Source: Candidatus Rokuibacteriota bacterium
GTDB taxonomy: Bacteria > Methylomirabilota > Methylomirabilia > Rokubacteriales > CSP1-6
Direction of reading: 5' to 3'
DNA length: 64,000 nt
Assembly (NCBI GenBank): GCA_003220225.1
Contig: QHRU01000037.1
Span: 1 to 64,000, forward strand
In this document: one piece after another, positions 27,961 through 36,920 of the stretch
Layout of the letters: every line of letters starts with the position of its first letter
How positions within the stretch are numbered: position 1 is the first letter of the stretch
Notes under the pieces: generated by a model
What the model saw: the letters and a program-made list of their open reading frames with translations, nothing else
The model's database searches: none
Told to the model about the DNA's origin: nothing
Program-made: the position numbers and the translations under genes

Positions 27961-28509
27961 ATGGTCGACAGCCCAGATGTCCGCGTCGTACTCGACGAAC
28001 TCACCGCCGTCAGGCAGCGATTCGATCGACTTGCCGGTGACGCCTACTCTCTCGGGCAATCGCTCGGCAACCTCGAGCGCCGGTTGTGGGGCGACCCACA
28101 CGAGCAGGCGGTGCTCGCGGAGTTGCTGCATGAGATCCGCCGTCGCTTCGGTTCGCCGGGACGCATGCTGGACGAGCGGGAGATGCGAGAGCTCAGTGCG
28201 TTCTTATTCGAGTACCTCGCGGGGGTTCCGCGAAAGGACTGGGATCTCGCCTCGCGGCTCGCGAAGGCTCAGGAGCAGACGCAGACATGGCTGGTCACCT
28301 CGGGGGTGGTCGAAGAGCTCCATCGCCGCGCGCGAGAGCAGCGGGCGGGGGCGCTGCGGACGGTCGGCGCGCTACCAGACGATCAACAGGCGGTGCTTCG
28401 CCCTGCCGTTACGGCCATGGAGGCGGCATTCAGCCTCATGGAGAGGAACATCGAGGCCGTCCATACGGTGTGGAACCGGCTCTTTCCCGGTTCGGCCGCA
28501 GCGTCCTGA
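27961..28509 (+). CDS. Hypothetical protein
   Basis: MVDSPDVRVVLDELTAVRQRFDRLAGDAYSLGQSLGNLERRLWGD...; ATG 27961 has TATGAC 6 nt upstream. Confidence 0.55.
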   Translation: MVDSPDVRVVLDELTAVRQRFDRLAGDAYSLGQSLGNLERRLWGDPHEQAVLAELLHEIRRRFGSPGRMLDEREMRELSAFLFEYLAGVPRKDWDLASRLAKAQEQTQTWLVTSGVVEELHRRAREQRAGALRTVGALPDDQQAVLRPAVTAMEAAFSLMERNIEAVHTVWNRLFPGSAAAS

Positions 28510-28700
28510 TTTAGCCGCGGCGAACGTCACAAACGGCTGGAACGTCACGGGGCTGTCACATGTGACGGAAGGCGGGTTCTTCGCGAAGTATGGCGTACGT
28601 GAGTTCGACGAAGTCGACGGCATGCTCGCCACGATAAGCAACAAGCGAGGCGCCTCGCTGATCGTCGCGGGGGAGCTTCTGTTGACGCGTCCCTGTCGGC

Positions 28701-29771
28701 TCAGCTCAGCGCCGCCCCAACCGCATTCACGTACAGCGCATAGATTGACGTGCTGCCGGTCATGAACAACCGGTTGCGCTTGGTTCCGCCGAAGCAGAGG
28801 TTCGCGATAACTTCCGGCGTATGCAGGAACGCTAGCAAATCGCCGCTGGGCGCGTGAACACGCACGCCGTTCGTGTCGACCCCACCCCAGCCCCAACCGC
28901 ACCACACATTGCCGTCGGTGTCACAGCGGATACCGTCGGTGAACCCCGGCTTGAAGTCGGCGAAGACCTTGCCGCCGCGCAAGGCATTGTTGACGACGTC
29001 GAACACGATGATGTTTGCCGGATACTGCGGGCCGTCGGTTGCTCCGGTGTCGACGACATAGCAGCGTTTGAAGTCGGGCGAGAAGCAGATGCCGTTAGGA
29101 CGCCGCATCGGGCCTTCGGCTGCCACCGTCGTCTTGCCACTCGGATCGATGCGATAGACGCGTGTGGGCAGCTCGAACGCCGCTTTGTGCCCTTCGTACG
29201 GGCCCAGGATCCCGTAACCCGGGTCGGTGAACCAGATCGAACCATCGGAGTGGACCGCGGCATCGTTCGGCGCGTTGAGCTTCTTGCCTTCGAAGTTATC
29301 GACCAACACGGTCCAGGTGCCGTCGTACTCGCGGCGGCGCACGCGGCGCGTGTCGTGCTCCAGGGCGATCAACCGGCCCTGGTTGTCGCGCGTGTGTCCG
29401 TTCGAATAGCCCGAGTCGGTCTGGAACACACTCACGTGGCCGTCATCCTCGATCCAGCGCAGCGTGCGGTGGTTCGGGATGTCGCTCCATATGAGACTGC
29501 CCCAGTCGCCCATCCAAACGGGGCCTTCGCACCAGAGCGCGCGGTCGTTGCCCATGCCGTGCCAGATTCGCTGCAGCGTCGCGTTGCCCTGCACTCCCGT
29601 GAAGCGCTTGTCCCGCACCTCCCACGCCGGCTCCGGATAGGTGACGGTGGTGTCGCCCGTCCAGTCGCGGTCGCGGCCGAACTTGTCCGCCGCCAAGGCG
29701 AGCGGCGTGGTCGCGGCCGTCCCGACCGTCGCCGCCGCCGCGGCGAGAAAGTTGCGTCGACTCGTCTCCAT
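28701..29771 (-). CDS. SMP-30/gluconolactonase/LRE family protein, Tat-like signal
   Basis: METSRRNFLAAAAATVGTAATTPLALA...ALWCEGPVWMGDWGSLIWSDIPNHRTLRW...LNAPNDAAVHSDGSIWFTDPGYG; AGGAGG 6 nt before ATG. Confidence 0.9.
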   Translation of the reverse strand: METSRRNFLAAAAATVGTAATTPLALAADKFGRDRDWTGDTTVTYPEPAWEVRDKRFTGVQGNATLQRIWHGMGNDRALWCEGPVWMGDWGSLIWSDIPNHRTLRWIEDDGHVSVFQTDSGYSNGHTRDNQGRLIALEHDTRRVRRREYDGTWTVLVDNFEGKKLNAPNDAAVHSDGSIWFTDPGYGILGPYEGHKAAFELPTRVYRIDPSGKTTVAAEGPMRRPNGICFSPDFKRCYVVDTGATDGPQYPANIIVFDVVNNALRGGKVFADFKPGFTDGIRCDTDGNVWCGWGWGGVDTNGVRVHAPSGDLLAFLHTPEVIANLCFGGTKRNRLFMTGSTSIYALYVNAVGAALS

Positions 29772-29908
29772 GGCCATCCTCCTCTGAGGGTCCGCCTGCG
29801 CGCGATAGACGGTGGCACGAAACGGGTCAATTTATTAACGCATCGACTGCGAACGCGCAAGACGCATCGCGGCAGCGCCATGGATCTCGGGCACGGTCGT
29901 CATCGGAA

Positions 29909-30083
29909 TTGCGTTACTCCTATCGCGAATGGGTCGCGGCAGGGGGTCTGATCTCCTACGGGCCGAATCTCACAACGATCGTGCGCGACCCCGTTCCCGT
30001 CATGATCGACAAGATCCTAAGGGGCCCTCGGCCTCACGCTCCCGGCGTCGCTGCTGACGCGGGCGGATCAGGTCATAGAGTGA
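29909..30083 (+). pseudogene. 3' remnant of an ABC transporter substrate-binding protein (PF04392-like), internally deleted and frameshifted
   Basis: YSYREWVAAGGLISYGPNLTTIVRDPVPVMIDKILRG in one frame, then GLTLPASLLTRADQVIE* in another frame; family C-terminal motifs with the middle missing. Confidence 0.75.
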
Positions 30084-30224
30084 TCGACCGGCGTGTATTC
30101 ATACTGGGCCTGGAAGCAATCCTTGCCGCTCACCGCCGAGGCGCAGCCGGCACGCAAGGTGCCGTGTGTTGGCGATGTAACGTCAGCAGGCCGGTCTATA
30201 ACCGCGCGGTGCTATGATCGCCGC

Positions 30225-30413
30225 ATGCCGGCCAAGGTCCCGTGGCTCCCGTCCGTCCTCCCGCCGGGCGCCCGTCCGGAGCGCTGCCCCCGCTGCGGGC
30301 GGATGGCGCTCATCCCCTGGACGCTCCGTCGCGACAACGCCACGAAGGCGATCCTGAGGACCTGGGTGTGCACGGAATGCCAGACGCTCGTGGAGCGCCC
30401 CGAGCCGGAGTAG
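30225..30413 (+). CDS. Small zinc-ribbon protein (62 aa)
   Basis: MPAKVPWLPSVLPPGARPERCPRCGRMALIPWTLRRDNATKAILRTWVCTECQTLVERPEPE. Confidence 0.65.
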   Translation: MPAKVPWLPSVLPPGARPERCPRCGRMALIPWTLRRDNATKAILRTWVCTECQTLVERPEPE

Positions 30414-30952
30414 CCGGTATCGTCGCGCGCTGGCAGCCCTGGGCCGGCGACGGCCTCGAGCATCTCGTCGTTCACGAGCGTCCGGACGGCGTGGCCGCCG
30501 AGTCCGTCGTCGTCGCCGACGGGTTCGCCGCACGCTACCGCATCGTCTGCGACGCCGGGTGGCGCACACGCCGGCTCGAGGTCGCGCTCGTCGGCGCCGA
30601 GCGCGGGCTCGTGTTGGCCGGCGACGGCCGCGGACACTGGACCGACGCTGCCGGCGCCGCCCTCGTCGCGCTCGACGGCGCGCTCGACGTCGATCTCACG
30701 GCCACGCCCTTCACCAACACGCTGCCGATCCGGCGCCTCGGGCTGGCCGCGGGCCGCACCGCCGAGATCCTCACGGTGTACGTGCGCGTCCCCGAGCTGA
30801 GCGTCGAGGCGGACCGGCAGCGCTACACGTGCCTGGAGCCCATGCGGCGGTACCGCTTCGAGTCGGTGGACGGTGATTTCACGCGCGACCTCGAGGTGGA
30901 CGCGCACGGCCTGATCGTCGTCTACCCCGGCCTGTTCCGTCGGGTCGGCTAG
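30377..30952 (+). CDS. Putative glycolipid-binding family protein (DUF1089-like)
   Basis: ATPFTNTLPIRRLGLAAGRTAEILTVYVRVPELSVEADRQRYTCL...RYRFESVDGDFTRDLEVDAHGLIVVYPGLFRRVG; start uncertain. Confidence 0.7.
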   Translation: MPDARGAPRAGVAGIVARWQPWAGDGLEHLVVHERPDGVAAESVVVADGFAARYRIVCDAGWRTRRLEVALVGAERGLVLAGDGRGHWTDAAGAALVALDGALDVDLTATPFTNTLPIRRLGLAAGRTAEILTVYVRVPELSVEADRQRYTCLEPMRRYRFESVDGDFTRDLEVDAHGLIVVYPGLFRRVG

Positions 30953-30992
30953 AGCGTATTGACGAAGTCGAATCCGACGCCCGCGGCGGCGA

Positions 30993-31114
30993 GAACGGTC
31001 CAGATGCTAGGCGCCGACGAGCGCACGACTGAGGCGTAGGCCGCCTACGTCGCAGGGAGGGCGCGAGGAGGCGGGCCGCTGCCGCGTCCTCGCGAACGAC
31101 GCAGATGGACCGTT
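30993..31114 (-). repeat. Structured intergenic element, copy 1
   Basis: AACGGTCCA...TGGACCGTT arms around core CAGATGCTAGGCGCCGACGAGCG...AACGACGCAGATGG shared with copy 2. Confidence 0.85.
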
Positions 31115-31127
31115 ATCGGCGCCGCGG

Positions 31128-32156
31128 CTAGAGCGTGTTGACGAAGTCGATCAGCTGCCGGAGCCGCGCGTACGACGAGCGGTTGAACGGCACGAGCAGC
31201 CGCGGCAGATTCGGATACTCGTTGTACTCCTGCGGGAATGGCCCCGGCGCCTGGTCCACCGGCCCCTTGAGCACGTCCTCGAAGCGCTGCTGGATCACCG
31301 CCAGATCCGTGTCGCGCAGCGGGCGGGTCAGCCGGAACACCAGGTTGTCGCCCACGATCCGCGAGGAGTGATAGACGCGGTAGAACGTCGTCAGCTGCTC
31401 CACCGCCTGGTCGACCGTGTCGACGATGCGGTAGAACGACGTGTCGATGGGATCGATGAGATCCTGTGCGGCGAGCGTGTCGCGCACGAAGGCGTCCCAC
31501 TTGCGCCAGTACGGCGTCTGGTCGGTCTCCACGAGCACCATCGGCACGATGGTCGCCTTGCCCGTCTGCATCAGCGTCAACACCTCGAACGCCTCGTCCA
31601 TCGTGCCGAAGCCGCCCGGGAAGAGCGCGATACCGCTCGCCTCCTTCACGAGGAAGAGCTTGCGCGTGAAGAAGTACTTGAACGTGATGAGCTTGGGATC
31701 GGAGGCGATCCACGGATTCGCCTCCTGCTCGAACGGCAGCCGGATGTTGAGGCCGAACGACCGCTCGCCGCCGGCGCCCTCCTGCGCGGCGCCCATGATG
31801 CCGGCGCCGGCGCCGGTCACCACCATCCAGCCCGCTTCGACCATGCGGCGGCCGAACATCAGCGCGGCCATGGCCGCCGACTGTGTGGGCGCCGTGCGCG
31901 CGGAGCCGAACACCGTGACCTTGCGGACGTCGCGGTACGGCGCGAACACCTTGTACGCGTACCGCAGCTCCTTCAGCGCCGTGTTGGTGACCTTGAGGTC
32001 GCCGGTGGATGCGCCGTCCTCGTAGAGCTTCAGGACGGTCGTCAGCATGTGCTGGAAGTAGCCGCGGCGGTCGGAGGGCACGCCGAGGACGTCGAGCAGG
32101 TCTACGGTCAGCCGATTGGCTTCTTCGTTCTGTAACGCGTACCGACGATCGGGCAC
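31128..32156 (-). CDS. LOG/TIGR00730-type Rossmann-fold protein
   Basis: MVVTGAGAGIMGAAQEGAGGERSFGLNIRLPFEQEANPWI...ALFPGGFGTMDEAFEVLTLMQTGK; GTG start. Confidence 0.9.
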   Translation of the reverse strand: MPDRRYALQNEEANRLTVDLLDVLGVPSDRRGYFQHMLTTVLKLYEDGASTGDLKVTNTALKELRYAYKVFAPYRDVRKVTVFGSARTAPTQSAAMAALMFGRRMVEAGWMVVTGAGAGIMGAAQEGAGGERSFGLNIRLPFEQEANPWIASDPKLITFKYFFTRKLFLVKEASGIALFPGGFGTMDEAFEVLTLMQTGKATIVPMVLVETDQTPYWRKWDAFVRDTLAAQDLIDPIDTSFYRIVDTVDQAVEQLTTFYRVYHSSRIVGDNLVFRLTRPLRDTDLAVIQQRFEDVLKGPVDQAPGPFPQEYNEYPNLPRLLVPFNRSSYARLRQLIDFVNTL

Positions 32157-32171
32157 GAATTCAGTATACGC

Positions 32172-33045
32172 TCAGCGCCGGCCGGTGACCGTCATCCAGA
32201 GGCCGAGGACGACGAGGACGCCGCCGAGCGCGGTGAAGCGCGTGACCGCCTCGCCCAGGACGACGGCGCCGAGCAGCGCCCCGACCACCGGCTGCACGGT
32301 GAGGAACGGCGCCGCCCGCGACGCCTCGACCCGCGCCAGCGCCCAGTTCCAGACGAGATAGGCGCCGGCGCTGATCACGAGCGCCAGGTAGAGCGTCCCC
32401 GCCACCGCCGACGGCGTCACCACCGGCCGCGCGCCGGCCGCCCACTCCAGCGCGGCGAGCGGCGCCGTCACCAGCATGCCCCAGACGATCGACCGCGCGG
32501 TGATCGCGGTGGCGTTCGTGTCGGTCAGCACCGTGCGGCCCAGCAGCGAATACGAGGCGTAGGCGATGCCGGACAGGATGAGCAGGGCATCGCCGCGCCA
32601 GCGCGGCAGGATCTCGAGCGTGACGCCCGGCACGCCGTTGAGGACGACGAGGACCGCGCCGGCGACCGCGAGCGCCGCGCCCGCCGCCTCGCGCCGCGTG
32701 AGCCGCTCGCCGAGGAGCAGCGGGCCGAGCACGACCAGCGTGAGCGGCTCGACGACGATGAGCAGGGCGGCATTGGTCGCCGACGAGCGCGCGATGCCCC
32801 AGTGCGAGAGCGCGAAGGCCGCGGCGAAGCCGAGCGCGCCCATCCAGAAGACGCGCGCGCCCTGCCCCGGCGTGAGCCCCCGTGGGATGGGAGCGGTCGC
32901 TCCCCGCCGCGCGAGCGGGACGAGCACGGCGGCGCAGCAGCGCCAGCGTCATGGGCGGCACGTCATCGAGGACGAGGCGCGTGACGACGTAGGAGGTGGC
33001 GTAGACGATGTTGGCGGCGAGCAGCAGGGTGGCGGCGACGCCCAT
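32172..33045 (-). pseudogene. EamA/DMT-family transporter interrupted by an apparent frameshift near 32930
   Basis: N-terminus MGVAATLLLAANIVYATSYVVTRLVLDDVPPMTLALLR in one frame; AVLVPLARRGATAPIPRGLTPGQ... through the end in another. Confidence 0.75.
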
Positions 33046-33060
33046 CCCAGCAGAATACGG

Positions 33061-33498
33061 TCAGCGCCCCGTGGCCGCCTCCCCCCTGAGCGTCATGCAG
33101 GTGCTCGTGGCGTGCGCCACCAGCCGGTCCTTCGCGTCGCGCACGTCGCACTCCACGAGGCCGACGGTGCGGCCGGCGGAGACCACGCGCCCCTCGGCGC
33201 GCAGCTTGCCCGTCCACACGGGCTTCGTGAAATTGATCTTGAGCTCGAGCGTCGTGAACGTCTCGCCCTCGCCGAGAAGGGCCGCGTAGGCCATGCCCAT
33301 GGCGGCGTCGGCGATGTCGGCCAGCACGCCGCCGTGCAGCGTGCCCATCGGGTTGGCGTGGCGCTCGGTGGCCTCGAACTCGACCAGCGCGCGGCCGGGC
33401 TCGATGGCGGCGAGGCTGAAGCCGATGAGCGTCGCGATCGCTGGCGGCGGCGCCTCGCCGCGCGCCAGCTTCTCGATCAGGTCGAGCATCTTCGCCAT
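33061..33498 (-). CDS. PaaI family thioesterase
   Basis: MAKMLDLIEKLARGEAPPPAIATLIGFSLAAIEPGRALVEFEATERHANPMGTLHGGVLADIADAAMGMAYAAL. Confidence 0.9.
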   Translation of the reverse strand: MAKMLDLIEKLARGEAPPPAIATLIGFSLAAIEPGRALVEFEATERHANPMGTLHGGVLADIADAAMGMAYAALLGEGETFTTLELKINFTKPVWTGKLRAEGRVVSAGRTVGLVECDVRDAKDRLVAHATSTCMTLRGEAATGR

Positions 33499-34910
33499 GA
33501 GGCCTCCCGCCAGCCACCGCCCCTGACCGCGGACAGCAGCGTGACGCCGAACAGCACGAACGCGAGCGCGATGACAAATGACAGCGCCCTCGGCCCGCCG
33601 CCGAGCCAGTGGATCGCCAGCGAGCCGCCCACGGCCGCGAGCACCAGCCGCATGAACCCGGCGACGAGCGGCCACACCACGCGCCCCGCTCCCTGCGACG
33701 CGAAGTACAGCGCCAGCCCGAGGCCGAAGAATCCGTAGCTCGGCCCCACCACGCGCAGGTAGGCGCTGCCGGCGGCGACGACGGCGGGGTCGCGCGTGAA
33801 GAGGCTCATCCAGACGCCGGGGAACAGCGCGGCCGCGAGCCCGATCGTCTCCGTCAACGCGAAGGCCATCGCCCCGCCGACGAGCGCGATGCGCCGCGCC
33901 CGCGCCAGTTGACCCGCGCCGACGTTGGTGCCGACCATCGTCACGAGCGCCGAGCCGAGCCCGAACACGAGGGGGATCTGCAGATATTCGAGACGAGCGC
34001 CGGTGCCGTAACCGGCCAGCGCCACCGTGCCGAAGGCGCCGACGAGGCCGGTGAGCACCACGACCGTGAGATTCGTCTGGATCGTGTTGAGCGCGCCCGG
34101 CAACCCCACCCGGAGGATGTCGCGGAACAACGCCACGCGCAGGCGGACCCGGCGCAGCGAGAGCCGCACGAGGTTGCGTCGCGATCGCAGCGCGACGCCG
34201 AGCACCAGGCTGCCGAGACAATAGTAGATGACCACCGCGACGCCGGCGCCCGCGATGCCCAGGCGGGGCAACGGGCCCCAGCCCCAGATCAACGCCGGCG
34301 AGAGCACCACGAGAAGCGGGCCGCCCCCCACGACGACGACCGCGGGCAGTCGCATGTTGCCCGCGCCGCGCAGGACGCTGCCGAGCGTGTTGAAGAGCCA
34401 GAAGGCGCCGGCGCCGGCGAAGACGACGTTGGAGTACGTGAGGGCGGCGGCGAGCGCGCCGTCGGTCCCACCCATCGCGCGATAGAGGCGGGGTCCGCCC
34501 CAGAGCATGCCCACCGTGAAGGCGGCGCCGAGTACCAGCGCGATGGCGAGCGCGTGCACCACGAGCGCGTCGGCGTCGCGCCGCCGGCCGCCGCCGAGGG
34601 CGCGCGCGATCGCGGAGGCGATGCCCACGCCCATGCCGCCCGCCGACATCGTCTGCATCAGCATGACGAGGGGAAACACGAGGGCGATGCCCGCGAGCGC
34701 GTCGCGCCCGAGCCAGCCGACGTACACCGCCTCGAGGACGTTGATGGCCGCCTGGACGGCGATGACGACGACGTTGGGCGCGGCCAGCCGCAGCAGGGTG
34801 CCGGGAATCGGCGCCTCGAGGAGCACGCGGGTGCCCGCGGCGAGGCCCTCGCGGGCGGGGGGCGCCGGGGCGGCCGGGACGACGCCGAGGGTGCCGGCCG
34901 AGATGGCCAT
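33477..34910 (-). CDS. MATE family efflux transporter
   Basis: LRLAAPNVVVIAVQAAINVLEAVYVGWLGRDALAGIALVFPLVMLMQTMSAGGMGVGIASAIARALGGG. Confidence 0.92.
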   Translation of the reverse strand: MAISAGTLGVVPAAPAPPAREGLAAGTRVLLEAPIPGTLLRLAAPNVVVIAVQAAINVLEAVYVGWLGRDALAGIALVFPLVMLMQTMSAGGMGVGIASAIARALGGGRRRDADALVVHALAIALVLGAAFTVGMLWGGPRLYRAMGGTDGALAAALTYSNVVFAGAGAFWLFNTLGSVLRGAGNMRLPAVVVVGGGPLLVVLSPALIWGWGPLPRLGIAGAGVAVVIYYCLGSLVLGVALRSRRNLVRLSLRRVRLRVALFRDILRVGLPGALNTIQTNLTVVVLTGLVGAFGTVALAGYGTGARLEYLQIPLVFGLGSALVTMVGTNVGAGQLARARRIALVGGAMAFALTETIGLAAALFPGVWMSLFTRDPAVVAAGSAYLRVVGPSYGFFGLGLALYFASQGAGRVVWPLVAGFMRLVLAAVGGSLAIHWLGGGPRALSFVIALAFVLFGVTLLSAVRGGGWREASWRRCST

Positions 34911-34917
34911 GACTTGT

Positions 34918-34956
34918 TAAATACTAGTGACTAGCCTTTCTGTCAAGTACTATACT
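34918..34956. promoter_or_regulatory. Overlapping divergent promoters with palindrome CTAGTgACTAG
   Basis: Minus: TTGACA (34946-34941)-17-TATTTA (34923-34918). Plus: GTGACT (34927-34932)-18-TATACT (34951-34956). Palindrome at 34924-34934. Confidence 0.65.
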
Positions 34957-34962
34957 GGGCCC

Positions 34963-35436
34963 ATGCCCAAGCGCTACGGGCAGCCGTGTCCGGTGGCCAA
35001 GTCGCTCGAGTTCCTCGGCGAGCGCTGGACCCTCCTCGTGATCCGGGATCTGCTGGCGGGCCCGCGGCGCTTTCAGGATCTCCTGGCCTCGCTCGACGGC
35101 ATCGCCCCCAACGTCCTGTCGGAGCGGCTCAAGATTCTCGAGGCGCACGGCATCGTCGCCCGCGAGTTCTATTCCGAGCACCCGCCGCGTGCCGCCTACG
35201 CGCTGACGCCCCGCGGCCGTGACCTCGGGATGGTGGTGGGCGCCCTCGCCGTCTGGGGCTCACGCCACGTGCACAAGGACACGGCGCTCGTCCACGACGA
35301 CTGCGACGGCGCGCTGGAGCTGAAGTACTACTGTCCGAAGTGCGACGCGCGGGTGAGCGGACGCACGGTGCACCTGCGCACGAGCCGCAGGACGCCGCGG
35401 CCGGCCCGCCGCGCGCGTCGCGCCGCCGCGCGCTGA
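34963..35436 (+). CDS. HxlR family transcriptional regulator
   Basis: MPKRYGQPCPVAKSLEFLGERWTLLVIRDLLAGPRRFQDLLASLDGIAPNVLSERLKILEAHGIV. Confidence 0.93.
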   Translation: MPKRYGQPCPVAKSLEFLGERWTLLVIRDLLAGPRRFQDLLASLDGIAPNVLSERLKILEAHGIVAREFYSEHPPRAAYALTPRGRDLGMVVGALAVWGSRHVHKDTALVHDDCDGALELKYYCPKCDARVSGRTVHLRTSRRTPRPARRARRAAAR

Positions 35437-35438
35437 GG

Positions 35439-36095
35439 TCAGGCCAGCGTGTGGCGGACGATCTTCGACTCGACCATGTAGATGACCATCTCCGCGATGT
35501 TCGTCGCGTGGTCGGCCACCCGCTCGAGGAAGCGCGAGATCAGGATCAGCCGGATGGCGCGCGGGATCGTGCGCGCGTCCTCCATCATGAAGGTCAGCAG
35601 CTCGCGGAAGATCTGCTCCTTGAGGGCGTCGACCTCGGCGTCTTCGGCGCACACGCGTCGCGCGAGCTCCGTGTCTCGCGTCACGAAGGCATCGAGGGAC
35701 TCCTTGACCATGCGCTGCGATTTCTCGGCCATGCGGGGCAGGTCGATGTAGGGCTTGAGCTGCGGCTCGCGGTTCAGCTCGAGGGCGCGCTGGGCGATGT
35801 TGACGGCCTGGTCGCCGATGCGCTCGAGGTCGGTGACGATCTTCATGGCCGTGGTGATGAACCGGAGATCGCCGGCGGCGGGCTGGTGCAGCGCGAGCAG
35901 CTCGACGCACTTCTCGTCCACCTCGATGTCGTAGGCGTTGACCTGCGCGTCGCGGTCGATGACCTCCTGATCCAGCTCGCTGTCCCGCTCGACGAGCGCG
36001 GTCATGACCCGGCGGATCTGGTCCTCGACGAGGCCGCCCATGGCGAGCAGCGTCTGCTTGAGCGCGTCGAGCTCTTCGTGGAAGTGCCGCTGCAT
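35439..36095 (-). CDS. phoU: Phosphate transport system regulatory protein PhoU
   Basis: MQRHFHEELDALKQTLLAMGGLVEDQIRRVMTALVERD...LERIGDQAVNIAQRALEL...FLERVADHATNIAE. Confidence 0.95.
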   Translation of the reverse strand: MQRHFHEELDALKQTLLAMGGLVEDQIRRVMTALVERDSELDQEVIDRDAQVNAYDIEVDEKCVELLALHQPAAGDLRFITTAMKIVTDLERIGDQAVNIAQRALELNREPQLKPYIDLPRMAEKSQRMVKESLDAFVTRDTELARRVCAEDAEVDALKEQIFRELLTFMMEDARTIPRAIRLILISRFLERVADHATNIAEMVIYMVESKIVRHTLA

Positions 36096-36109
36096 GGCGT
36101 CCTCCGCCT

Positions 36110-36910
<801 letters not shown>

Positions 36911-36920
36911 GTCTGTCTCC

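Noticed and set aside
27781-28131. 116-aa minus ORF ending FCSSFLGCITLCVVCSTIAGP
   Set aside because: Overlaps the better-supported 27961+ ORF and has no recognisable features apart from a Cys-containing tail.
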